DNA of 19,501 bases from an uncultured Bacteroidales bacterium (GTDB lineage: Bacteria > Bacteroidota > Bacteroidia > Bacteroidales > Muribaculaceae): positions 1 through 19,501 of the forward strand of contig USHH01000012.1 in assembly GCA_900554345.1 (NCBI GenBank). Direction: 5' to 3'. Under the pieces are notes generated by a model. That model was not told the DNA's origin, searched no databases, and saw only the letters and a list, made by a program, of their open reading frames with translations. This document shows positions 1 through 7,008 of the stretch, one piece after another. Position 1 is the stretch's first letter; each line of letters opens with the position of its first letter. The position numbers were made by a program, and so were the translations under genes.

Positions 1-788
1 TCTACACCGCCGGGCACAAGGAGACCCACGAGGGCTTTCCCGTTGTTCGGGCCCTGAGTCGGGTCGGCCACTGCCACAATCCCGTCTCTTGAAGAAGAGA
101 ATCGCGCGGGATTGTCGCGAAGCGGAAATCCCGCCGCTATCTTTCTTTCAGACGACAGGCCGTCGTAATAAACCTCGGAATAATTAAGGTGGGTGGCTTT
201 GTCGAGACGAATTTTCCTATGCTCCGTCACCGTGTCGCATCCTGCCACAGCCGGTGGAAAGTCGAGCCGGAACACCAGTGAGTCGGGAGTGTCGGCAATT
301 ATCTCGACAGTCTCATATGTCCAGGGCATCACGAGACGTCCCTCTTCCAAAAGCGCTGTGGCTCCACATCCGAGAGTCGCGCCTACGGCATAGCAGTCCA
401 TTCCCTTGCCGTGGTCGATATGATAGGTGAACGAGTTCTCGAATTCCTTTGCAGCGGCCGGATCGATTTTCCTTAATGAATCGACCTTTGCCCAGTTTGC
501 CGGATCGGTCTGGACGGCATAAAGCTCCTCAAGCACGAGCCCTTTGCCCGGATATTTCAGGAAAATGTCGTAGCCAAACGATTTCTCGCCGTTTTTACGT
601 GTCTGCGGTCCGTATGCACGGAAAGCCACAATATCGTTTTCCCATGCGAAATCATCGTTTCTTTGCGGATAGGTTCTGGCCGAGAACGAACGATCGCCGG
701 CGGCATGGATGGCCAGTGGCGCGATGGCTCCCGCGGATGCCGTCACTGCAACGACACCCGAAAGGAATATGGAATGTGTTTTTTTCAT
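1..788 (-). CDS. Secreted DUF4861 family protein (partial, C-terminus beyond the window)
   Basis: The gene starts at an ATG read from 788 down to 786 and stays open to the left edge, giving about 262 residues without a stop. The N-terminus looks like a Sec signal peptide: MKK, then a hydrophobic stretch, with likely cleavage after an AxA-type site near residue 30. The mature protein opens with a segment containing NDDFAWENDIVAFRAYGP. That pattern is typical, as I recall it, of DUF4861, a family often found beside pectin- and rhamnogalacturonan-degrading enzymes in Bacteroidetes. No catalytic residues can be assigned, so the function is unknown. A role in glycan use is inference from the family only, since no polysaccharide-lyase gene lies on this side of the window. 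A canonical Bacteroidetes promoter lies upstream at 907-937, so the gene is probably first in its transcript. It diverges from the urease operon. Confidence 0.75.
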   Translation of the reverse strand, partial: MKKTHSIFLSGVVAVTASAGAIAPLAIHAAGDRSFSARTYPQRNDDFAWENDIVAFRAYGPQTRKNGEKSFGYDIFLKYPGKGLVLEELYAVQTDPANWAKVDSLRKIDPAAAKEFENSFTYHIDHGKGMDCYAVGATLGCGATALLEEGRLVMPWTYETVEIIADTPDSLVFRLDFPPAVAGCDTVTEHRKIRLDKATHLNYSEVYYDGLSSERKIAAGFPLRDNPARFSSSRDGIVAVADPTQGPNNGKALVGLLVPGGV

Positions 789-1095
789 ATCCGGAGAATA
801 TGATTGAATTTATGCTAAGGTCTATGTATTAAATCAAGAGGAGGGATTCCGACTAAGGTTTAGCCGTAAGCAGGCGTCTGGCTGTGCCTGACGTCAATGG
901 CTGCCGCAAAGTTAGCCACAATTATGAAAAAAAGCAAGAGATTAAACGATTCTTTGGAATATTTTAAAACCATTGCGTGAAACTATGAAAAACAGACATA
1001 CGAAACAAACTTTTTCCGACAGGAGGTTGTTTTAATAATGTTAAAAATACTGAATACACAGTTTCCGTCGAAACCTAATTATAAATATTCATATT
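789..1095. other. Intergenic region between the DUF4861 gene and ureA
   Basis: This 307-base gap separates two divergent genes. The left part (789-906) would be the untranslated leader of the DUF4861 gene; it holds only a weak 5-bp inverted repeat (871-875 with 886-890). The promoter for that gene is at 907-937. The right half (about 940-1095) is very A/T-rich and should carry the urease promoter, but I find no exact TAnnTTTG box on the plus strand; the closest is TTTG within 950-956 without the preceding TA. An AGGAGG at 1021-1026 sits 11 bases before an ATG at 1038 that opens a short frame running into ureA; see findings. No riboswitch or RNA gene was recognised. Confidence 0.6.
907..937 (-). 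promoter_or_regulatory. Bacteroidetes promoter for the DUF4861 gene
   Basis: On the minus strand, TAACTTTG (907-914) matches the -7 consensus TAnnTTTG exactly. A TTG element (935-937) lies 20 nt upstream of it, at the usual -33 position. Transcription would begin near 902, giving a leader of roughly 110 nt. The same box and spacing recur at 13493-13523. Confidence 0.75.
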
Positions 1096-1398
1096 ATGCA
1101 TTTTTCACCCAAGGAGAAAGACAAACTGATGCTGCTCACAGTAGGCATGATAGCCGAACGCAGACTCAACAAGGGCCTCAAGCTCAACTATCCCGAGGCA
1201 GTGGCTTATATCACAAGCGCTGCGCTCGAGGGCGCCCGTGAAGGAAAAACAGTGGAGGAAGTGATGCACGATGCAGCCAATGTCCTCAAGAAAGAGCAGG
1301 TGATGGACGGCGTAGCCGACATGATCACCCTTCTCCAGGTAGAGGCCGTCTTCACCGACGGCTCACGGCTCGTCAGCATCCATCAGCCTATCAAATAA
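1096..1398 (+). CDS. ureA: Urease subunit gamma
   Basis: This is the smallest structural subunit of urease, the nickel enzyme that hydrolyses urea to ammonia and carbamate in the cytoplasm. The product is 100 residues, matching the usual UreA length. It shows the family's conserved N-terminal block (SPKEKDKLMLLTVGMIAERR), the LNYPEAVAYI segment, and a C-terminal EAVFTDGSRLVSIHQPI segment. The ATG at 1096 is preceded by an A/T-rich leader and no Shine-Dalgarno motif, as is normal in Bacteroidetes. It is the first gene of the seven-gene urease operon, with 42 nt to ureB. UreA and UreB are separate genes here, unlike the fused subunit of Helicobacter. Confidence 0.97.
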   Translation: MHFSPKEKDKLMLLTVGMIAERRLNKGLKLNYPEAVAYITSAALEGAREGKTVEEVMHDAANVLKKEQVMDGVADMITLLQVEAVFTDGSRLVSIHQPIK

Positions 1399-1440
1399 GC
1401 TGGCTCACAAAGTATTCATCCATCAAAAATCGCTCAGAAT

Positions 1441-1989
1441 ATGGACAAGACCAACAATGCAGCCGGCCAGAGCTATGAGACCCCGACCGGCATATATCCC
1501 GGCACACCCGATATAGCATATCCCAACACTCCGGGCTTCACGCCCAAGGAGTATGTGCCCGTAGGCGGCGTCATCCTCGCCGACACGCCTATCGAATACA
1601 ACACCGACCGCCGCACGGTGAAGCTCAAGGTGCGCAACACCGGCGACCGTCCCGTGCAGATCGGCTCCCACTTCCACTTCTTCGAGGTGAACCGCTATAT
1701 GGAGTTCGACCGCAACAAGGCTTTCGGCTACCATCTCAATATCCCCGCCACCACCGCTATCCGTTTCGAGCCTGGTGAGGAGAAGGAAGTGGAGCTCGTA
1801 CAGTATGCCGGCAAGACACGCGTCATCGGCTTCAACGACCTGGTGAACGGCTATGCCGGATACGAAGACACCCCGTCGTTCTATCCCAAGCATATCGAAG
1901 CTATGCGCAGGGTTGAGGAATACGGCTTCAAGAACGTAAGCGAGGAGGAGGCCGACGCCGAGTTCACGCAAGACGAGGTCAAGAAATAA
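1441..1989 (+). CDS. ureB: Urease subunit beta, with extensions at both ends
   Basis: UreB is a structural subunit of the urease trimer. The family core runs from about residue 38 (EYVPVGGVIL) to about 140, with the hallmark NTGDRPVQIGSHFHFFEVN block and the FEPGEEKEVELV strand. The product is 182 residues, whereas stand-alone UreB is usually a little over 100. The surplus is about 37 N-terminal residues rich in Pro, Tyr, Gly and Thr, and about 40 acidic, probably helical C-terminal residues. The ATG at 1441 is the only start upstream of the core in this frame that I favour, and codon use is uniform across the gene, so the extensions look genuine. Spacing is 42 nt from ureA and 27 nt to ureC. 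In Helicobacter, a C-terminal extension of the equivalent subunit promotes higher-order assembly; whether this one does is unknown. Confidence 0.95.
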   Translation: MDKTNNAAGQSYETPTGIYPGTPDIAYPNTPGFTPKEYVPVGGVILADTPIEYNTDRRTVKLKVRNTGDRPVQIGSHFHFFEVNRYMEFDRNKAFGYHLNIPATTAIRFEPGEEKEVELVQYAGKTRVIGFNDLVNGYAGYEDTPSFYPKHIEAMRRVEEYGFKNVSEEEADAEFTQDEVKK

Positions 1990-2016
1990 TCACACACCCA
2001 CTAAACAAGCTCAATC

Positions 2017-3735
2017 ATGGCAACCATATCAAGACAAGAAAACAATATGCTGTTCGGCCCGACGGTGGGTGACAAGATCCGTCTCGCCAATACAGACCTC
2101 TATGTAGAGATAGAAAAAGACCTCCGCACATACGGCGACGAGCTCGTGTACGGTGGCGGCAAGACGCTACGCGACGGCATGGGCCTCGCCAACGACTGCT
2201 CGTGCGACGCAGGCAGTCTCGACCTGGTGATCACCAACGTCACCATCCTCGACCCGCTGCTCGGCGTCATCAAGGCCGACGTCGGCGTGAAAGACGGCAA
2301 GATCGCCGGCATAGGCAAGGCCGGTAACCCCAACGTGATGAAGGGTGTCACTCCCTCGCTCGTCACAGGTCCCTCGACCGACGCCATCTCCGGCGAGCAT
2401 CTCATCCTGACCGCCGCCGGCATCGACGGCCACGTGCATTTCTGCTCACCCCAGCAGGCATACGACTGCCTCTCCAACGGTATCACCACCCTCATAGGCG
2501 GTGGCATCGGCCCCACCGACGGCACTAACGGCACGACAATCACCGCCGGACGCTGGAACATCATGAAGATGATGCAGGCAGCCGACGCCCTTCCCATCAA
2601 TGTCGGCTTCCTCGCCAAGGGCAACTCTTCGGTGCTCGAGACTCTCAACCTTCAGATCGAGGCCGGAGCCTGCGGATTCAAGAACCACGAGGACTGGGGC
2701 GCTACACCCGCATCGCTCAGAAGCTGCATGGAGAGCGCCGACCTCTACGACGTTCAGGTGGCAATCCATACCGACACCCTTAACGAGAGCGGCTATGTGG
2801 AGGATTCCATCGCAGCGCTCGACGGACGCACCGTGCATACCTACCATACAGAGGGCGCAGGCGGCGGCCATGCCCCCGACCTTCTGAAAGTGGCTTCGCT
2901 TCCCAATGTACTCCCGTCGTCGACCAACCCGACACTGCCTTTCGGCATCAACTCGCAGGCAGAGCTCTTCGACATGATCATGGTCTGCCACAACCTCAAC
3001 CCCAATATCCCGTCGGATGTGGCGTTCGCCGAGAGCCGCGTGCGTCCCGAGACACAGGCCGCCGAGAATGTGTTCCACGACCTCGGCATCATCTCGATGG
3101 TAAGCTCCGACTCCCAGGCCATGGGACGCGTGGGCGAATCGTTCATGCGCACATTCCAGATGGCCTCCTACATGAAGCAGGCGCGCGGCAAGCTTCGTGA
3201 GGATTCTCCCAACAACGACAACTTCCGTGTGCTCCGCTATCTGGCGCAGATCACCATCAACCCGGCCATCTGCTACGGCATCAGCGACGTGCTCGGATCA
3301 ATCGCCGTCGGCAAGATGGCAGACCTGGTGCTCTGGAGCCCGGCGATGTTCGGCGTCAAGCCAGAGCTCGTGATCAAGGGCGGTCTCATCAACTGGGCCA
3401 ACATGGGCGACACCAACTCATCGCTCGTCACACCGCAGCCCAAGATCCTGCGTCCGATGTACGGCACACTGGCCAAAGCGCTGCCCACGACCCGCATGAC
3501 GTTCACCTCGCGTGCCGCCTACGACCTCGGCGTCCAGGAGAAATACGGCCTCGAGTCGATCATCTACCCCGTGCATGGCGTTCGCCAGATCACGAAGGCC
3601 GACATGGTGCTCAATTCCGCCACGCCCCACATCGAGGTCAACCCCGAGACATTCGAGGTCACCGTCGACGGCCATTCCTGCACTGTGGCTCCCGCCAAGG
3701 AGCTCCCGATGGCACAGCTCTACTGGTTTAGCTGA
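2017..3735 (+). CDS. ureC: Urease subunit alpha (catalytic)
   Basis: This is the catalytic subunit, an amidohydrolase-fold enzyme with a dinickel centre. The product is 572 residues, close to the family norm of about 570. Every key residue can be placed, with a constant +5 offset from Klebsiella numbering. These are His139 and His141 (HVH), the carbamylated Lys222 in FKNHEDWG, His251 (AIHTDT), His277 (HTEGAGGGH), flap residues Cys324 and His325 (VCHN), and Asp365 (SSDSQAMGRVGE). An active enzyme is therefore expected. Two positions next to active-site residues differ from the enterobacterial form: Asn223 after the lysine (usually Ile or Leu) and Asn326 after the flap His (usually His). I believe both are shared by a Bacteroidetes-type subgroup. 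A GC-rich hairpin follows the stop codon before ureE. Confidence 0.98.
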   Translation: MATISRQENNMLFGPTVGDKIRLANTDLYVEIEKDLRTYGDELVYGGGKTLRDGMGLANDCSCDAGSLDLVITNVTILDPLLGVIKADVGVKDGKIAGIGKAGNPNVMKGVTPSLVTGPSTDAISGEHLILTAAGIDGHVHFCSPQQAYDCLSNGITTLIGGGIGPTDGTNGTTITAGRWNIMKMMQAADALPINVGFLAKGNSSVLETLNLQIEAGACGFKNHEDWGATPASLRSCMESADLYDVQVAIHTDTLNESGYVEDSIAALDGRTVHTYHTEGAGGGHAPDLLKVASLPNVLPSSTNPTLPFGINSQAELFDMIMVCHNLNPNIPSDVAFAESRVRPETQAAENVFHDLGIISMVSSDSQAMGRVGESFMRTFQMASYMKQARGKLREDSPNNDNFRVLRYLAQITINPAICYGISDVLGSIAVGKMADLVLWSPAMFGVKPELVIKGGLINWANMGDTNSSLVTPQPKILRPMYGTLAKALPTTRMTFTSRAAYDLGVQEKYGLESIIYPVHGVRQITKADMVLNSATPHIEVNPETFEVTVDGHSCTVAPAKELPMAQLYWFS

Positions 3736-3763
3736 CCATTTCATTTCTTATCAATATAACCCT

Positions 3764-3798
3764 CGGGCGGGGGAGTGCCACCGACAGTCCCCCGCCCG
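3764..3798 (+). terminator. GC-rich hairpin between ureC and ureE (possible attenuator)
   Basis: A perfect 11-bp inverted repeat (3764-3774 with 3788-3798, arm CGGGCGGGGGA) encloses a 13-nt loop. It lies 28 nt after the ureC stop and 41 nt before ureE. Only three T residues follow it (GCTTTATCC), so it is a poor classical terminator. It could attenuate transcription or stabilise the 3' end of a ureABC message, keeping the accessory proteins below the structural subunits. The structure is seen in the sequence; its function is inferred. Confidence 0.6.
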
Positions 3799-3839
3799 GC
3801 TTTATCCAACCACTGTAGAAACGCAGTTGTCAAAATTAC

Positions 3840-4553
3840 ATGAAAATCTACTCTGAGATAATCGGAAACGTGAATCTTTCCGAAGACTGGAAACAAAGAC
3901 TCGAAGGTCTCGACATAGATTATGTAGTGCTCGACCAATGGACGGCACAGAAATCGAGATTCCTCGGCAAAGGCACCTCAGGCGCCGAATATCCCGTAGC
4001 ACTTGCACGCCATTCCCGCATAGTGGACGGCGACATCATAGAATATTCTCCGGAAGAAAAGAAGGCGGTGGTGATCCGCGTCGACCTCAGCCCGGTGCTC
4101 GTGATCGATATGAGCGCCCTTGAGGACCGCGACCCCGCAACAATCATAAGGCTTTCCGTTGAGCTCGGCCACGCCATAGGCAACCAGCACTGGCCTGCTG
4201 TGGTGAAAGGCACCAAGGTATATGTGCCTCTCACCGTCGACAAGACAGTGATGCTCTCCGTGCTTGAGACCCACCACATAGAGGGAATCACGTTTGATTT
4301 CCATCCCGGCATCGAGGTGATACCCTATCTCGCTCCCCATGAGGTGAGACGTCTTTTCGGAGGCGCCGGACACGAGAGCCACAGCCATGAGCACGTGCAT
4401 GCGGGCCTCCACGACCATCCGCATGAGCATACCCATACCCACGACGGCATGACCCATTCCCATCCTCATAACCACGACGACGATGCCCACCATCATCACC
4501 ACGACGGTGATTCCGACGATGACTGTGGCTGCTCGCCGGCTTCCATCCACTGA
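3840..4553 (+). CDS. ureE: Urease nickel metallochaperone UreE with His-rich tail
   Basis: UreE binds nickel and passes it to the UreG-UreF-UreD complex during urease maturation. The product is 237 residues. The N-terminal domain and the metal-binding domain are present. The conserved interface histidine is His117 in GNQHWP, equivalent to His96 of Klebsiella UreE. The last 60 residues (178-237) contain 21 histidines among Asp, Glu, Thr and Ser, including a run of five His, and end with a Cys-Gly-Cys (229-231) and a terminal His. Such tails are known in Klebsiella UreE, where they bind extra nickel and are dispensable for basic activity. The gene begins at ATG 3840, after the inter-gene hairpin, and its stop is 15 nt from ureF. 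Confidence 0.96.
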   Translation: MKIYSEIIGNVNLSEDWKQRLEGLDIDYVVLDQWTAQKSRFLGKGTSGAEYPVALARHSRIVDGDIIEYSPEEKKAVVIRVDLSPVLVIDMSALEDRDPATIIRLSVELGHAIGNQHWPAVVKGTKVYVPLTVDKTVMLSVLETHHIEGITFDFHPGIEVIPYLAPHEVRRLFGGAGHESHSHEHVHAGLHDHPHEHTHTHDGMTHSHPHNHDDDAHHHHHDGDSDDDCGCSPASIH

Positions 4554-4568
4554 CAAAAGCGATTGCTT

Positions 4569-5255
4569 ATGGAGATTCCACAGATAATGCACCTGCTGCA
4601 GTTCACCGATTCCACATTTCCTGTCGGCACATTCTCTTTTTCCAACGGACTCGAGACAGCGTCTTTCGAGGGAATGGTGAAAGATGCCGCCACCCTTGAG
4701 GAGTTCACACGCTCGCAGGCCCGACAGGCCGCCTTCAGCGACGGAGTAGCAGCCATCCACACCTATCGCGCGATGCTCAGCCACGACTATGAGGCGGTGA
4801 AGCATATCGACAGCTACCTGATGATGTTCAAGATGAACGCCGAGGCCAGACTGATGCTCCAGCGCATGGGAAAGAAGCTCGCCGAACTCGCCGTGAGGAT
4901 CTTCGACTCGGAAATCATCTCGGCATGGCTCCGCGACATCAAGGAGGACAATACACCGGGAAGCTATCCTGTGGCCCAGGGACTCGTATTCGCAGCGGCT
5001 GGGATATCCGAGCGCGATCTCTTCTGCTCCCATCAGTATGGGGTCACGAATATGGTGCTCAGCGCGGCGCTCCGGTGTGTGAAGGTCTCCCACTACGACA
5101 CGCAGATAATACTGTCGAGACTCACCGGCGAGACTGAATCACTCTACGAAGAAGCCGCAGCCATGGATCTCGAGGAGATGAACGCATTCTTTCCGCAACT
5201 CGACATCCTCGCCTCACTTCACGAGAAAGGGAACATGCGTATGTTTATGAATTGA
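4569..5255 (+). CDS. ureF: Urease accessory protein UreF
   Basis: UreF forms the UreD-UreF-UreG activation complex on the apo-urease and is thought to gate the UreG GTPase. The product is 228 residues, close to the usual 220-230. It is mostly helical, with the family's N-terminal LLQFTDSTFPVGTFSFSNGLE block, the PVAQGLVFAAAG segment, and the QYGVTNMVLSAALR segment. I place the start at ATG 4569; the frame also opens with a TTG at 4563, only two codons earlier and less likely. It sits 15 nt after ureE and 34 nt before ureG, within the same operon. No unusual feature was seen. Confidence 0.95.
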   Translation: MEIPQIMHLLQFTDSTFPVGTFSFSNGLETASFEGMVKDAATLEEFTRSQARQAAFSDGVAAIHTYRAMLSHDYEAVKHIDSYLMMFKMNAEARLMLQRMGKKLAELAVRIFDSEIISAWLRDIKEDNTPGSYPVAQGLVFAAAGISERDLFCSHQYGVTNMVLSAALRCVKVSHYDTQIILSRLTGETESLYEEAAAMDLEEMNAFFPQLDILASLHEKGNMRMFMN

Positions 5256-5289
5256 TGCATAATAATTTAATAGCTGATAATAAAACGCA

Positions 5290-5919
5290 ATGAGTAATAC
5301 TTGCAGAATAGGCATAGGGGGCCCCGTTGGCTCCGGCAAAACGGCCCTGATCGAGGCCATCACTCCCCGACTCCTTGAGCTCGGACAGAAAGTACTGATC
5401 ATCACCAACGACATAGTGACCACCGAAGATGCCAAACACGTGAGGAAAACCCTTAAAGGAATTCTTCTGGAAGACAAGATTATAGGTGTGGAGACAGGTG
5501 CCTGCCCCCATACAGCGGTCAGGGAAGATCCCTCGATGAACATCGCCGCGGTAGAGGAGATGGAGGAGCGGTTTCCCGACACCGACATCGTGCTGATTGA
5601 GAGCGGCGGCGACAACCTTACCCTTACATTCTCTCCCGCACTCGTCGACTTCTTCATCTATGTGATCGACGTTGCAGCCGGCGACAAGATTCCACGCAAG
5701 GACGGCCCGGGCATCTCCCAGAGCGACATTCTCGTGATCAACAAGACCGATCTCGCGCCTTATGTCCACGCCGACCTCTCCGTGATGGACCGCGACAGCA
5801 AGCTGATGCGTCCCGGCAAGCCTTTCGTCTTCACCAACTGCATGACAGGCGAAGGCATCGACGAGCTCGTGGACCTCATCTTCAAGATGGCGCTTTTCGA
5901 CAAAACAGAAAACAAATAA
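5290..5919 (+). CDS. ureG: Urease accessory GTPase UreG
   Basis: UreG is the SIMIBI-class GTPase that carries nickel to apo-urease and couples GTP hydrolysis to metal insertion. The product is 209 residues, typical of the family. Visible motifs are the P-loop GPVGSGKT (residues 11-18) and the nickel-binding Cys-Pro-His with Cys72 and His74, at the same position as in Klebsiella. An ESGGDNL switch segment and the guanine-specificity motif NKTD followed by LAPYVHAD are also present. ATG 5290 is directly upstream of the conserved first strand. The stop codon is only 3 nt from ureD, so the two genes are likely translationally linked. Confidence 0.97.
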   Translation: MSNTCRIGIGGPVGSGKTALIEAITPRLLELGQKVLIITNDIVTTEDAKHVRKTLKGILLEDKIIGVETGACPHTAVREDPSMNIAAVEEMEERFPDTDIVLIESGGDNLTLTFSPALVDFFIYVIDVAAGDKIPRKDGPGISQSDILVINKTDLAPYVHADLSVMDRDSKLMRPGKPFVFTNCMTGEGIDELVDLIFKMALFDKTENK

Positions 5920-5922
5920 GAC

Positions 5923-6882
5923 ATGCTCACCACCGACAAGAAACTCGAGAAAACCGTCGCTCCTGAGGTCGACTTCTCGAAAGCACGCGAAATGAGGCGC
6001 TATCTCGAGGAGCCGAAGGCGATGTATGTCAACGCCCCGGGCAAGCACGGCTACCTGCGCCTCGGCTTCGAGCTCGACGCCAGGGGCAAGAGCATTCTTC
6101 GCGACCTCGACCGCAGGGTGCCCCTCATAGTGCAGCAGGAGCTATATTTCGACGAGGCGTGGCCGCAGCTACCCTGCGTCTATATCCTCTCTTCGGGAGG
6201 TCCGAATGTTGATGGCGACCGTTATCAGCAGGATATCACCGTGAAGAAGGATGCATTCGCATGGGTCTCCACGGGCGCCGCCACCAAACTCGCAATGATG
6301 CGCTATAACTACTCCGGGCTCGTGCAGAACATAGTGGCCGAGGAAAACGCATATCTCGAGTTCATGCCGGAGCCGGTGATTCCATGCCGGCATACACGCT
6401 TCATATCCGACACACGCCTCTGTGTCGACAAGACTGCTACCGTCTTCTACAGCGAGATATTCATGCCCGGGCGCAAATACCATAATGAGGGGGAGCTCTT
6501 TGAATACGACATCCTGTCGGTGTGCAGCCACGGCGAGCGACCAGACGGACAGCAGCTCTTCAGGGAGAAATTCGTGATCGATCCGCGTAAGGATTCCCCG
6601 CGCAACCTCGGCGTGATGGGCAGTTTCGACGTCTTCGCCAATGTGCTCGTGATGACGCCTCCCGACAAGGCCGACATCATATATGAGAAGACGCCGGCCT
6701 ATTTCGACCGCGACAACAAGCTGGCAGCCGGCATAACCAGACTTCCCAACGAGGCCGGCCTCCTCTTCAAGGCGCTCGGCATGGAGCCGGGACCTGTGAA
6801 GAGACTGGTCAGGGAGTTCTGTTCTACGGTGCGTCAGGCAGTCAAAGGAATACCGGTGCCTCCGGAATTCCCCTGGAGATAA
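5923..6882 (+). CDS. ureD: Urease accessory protein UreD (UreH)
   Basis: UreD is the scaffold that docks UreF and UreG onto the apoenzyme. The product is 319 residues, longer than the roughly 270 of Klebsiella UreD. About 40 extra N-terminal residues (Lys/Glu/Arg-rich) precede the family start near the AMYVNAPGKHGYLRLGFE segment. The best recognised block is CVYILSSGGPNVDGDRYQQDI, corresponding to the family's VYL..PGG.V.GD pattern. This is followed by the STGAATK segment and an FMPEPVIPCRHTRF segment. The ATG at 5923 lies 3 nt after ureG. It is the last gene of the operon, whereas enterobacterial operons have ureD first. A terminator follows at 6902-6935. Confidence 0.93.
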   Translation: MLTTDKKLEKTVAPEVDFSKAREMRRYLEEPKAMYVNAPGKHGYLRLGFELDARGKSILRDLDRRVPLIVQQELYFDEAWPQLPCVYILSSGGPNVDGDRYQQDITVKKDAFAWVSTGAATKLAMMRYNYSGLVQNIVAEENAYLEFMPEPVIPCRHTRFISDTRLCVDKTATVFYSEIFMPGRKYHNEGELFEYDILSVCSHGERPDGQQLFREKFVIDPRKDSPRNLGVMGSFDVFANVLVMTPPDKADIIYEKTPAYFDRDNKLAAGITRLPNEAGLLFKALGMEPGPVKRLVREFCSTVRQAVKGIPVPPEFPWR

Positions 6883-6901
6883 AGCAGCCGACCTAATCAT
6901 G

Positions 6902-6935
6902 GCGACCGTGACCATTCAGGCCACGGCCGCTTTTT
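6902..6935 (+). terminator. Intrinsic terminator of the urease operon
   Basis: A 9-position stem (6902-6910 with 6922-6930, one internal A-C mismatch) has an 11-nt loop and is followed at once by five T residues (6931-6935). It lies 19 nt after the ureD stop and upstream of the GH43 promoter box, so it should isolate the urease message from the glycosidase gene. Confidence 0.8.
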
Positions 6936-6953
6936 AATATGGATATTTATAAC

Positions 6954-6961
6954 TAACTTTG
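6954..6961 (+). promoter_or_regulatory. Promoter -7 box for the GH43 gene
   Basis: TAACTTTG matches the Bacteroidetes -7 consensus exactly. It lies 47 nt before the ATG, just downstream of the urease terminator. The -33 position is a T-run (6931-6935) shared with the terminator and is not a clean TTG. Transcription would start near 6966. Confidence 0.6.
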
Positions 6962-7008
6962 TAGTCGATACATAACCTTAATCGAATTCTCAAATCCAAG
7001 CAACCATC

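Noticed and set aside
449..832. Plus-strand open frame of 127 codons in the first kilobase
   Set aside because: It lies opposite the DUF4861 gene, which has a signal peptide, family motifs and a consensus promoter.
871..890. Possible riboswitch hairpin in the DUF4861 leader
   Set aside because: Only a 5-bp stem is formed, and no conserved riboswitch core could be recognised.
1423..1971. A 182-codon open frame antisense to ureB
   Set aside because: Codon-bias shadow of ureB with no recognisable domain or promoter.
4371..4550. Repeated CAY-rich tract as a DNA repeat or CRISPR-like array
   Set aside because: It is in frame and encodes the UreE histidine-rich tail; there are no regular repeat units or spacers.
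3978..5093. A 371-codon open frame on the minus strand across ureE and ureF
   Set aside because: It overlaps two well-supported genes, and its His/Val/Met-rich stretch is the shadow of the ureE histidine tail.
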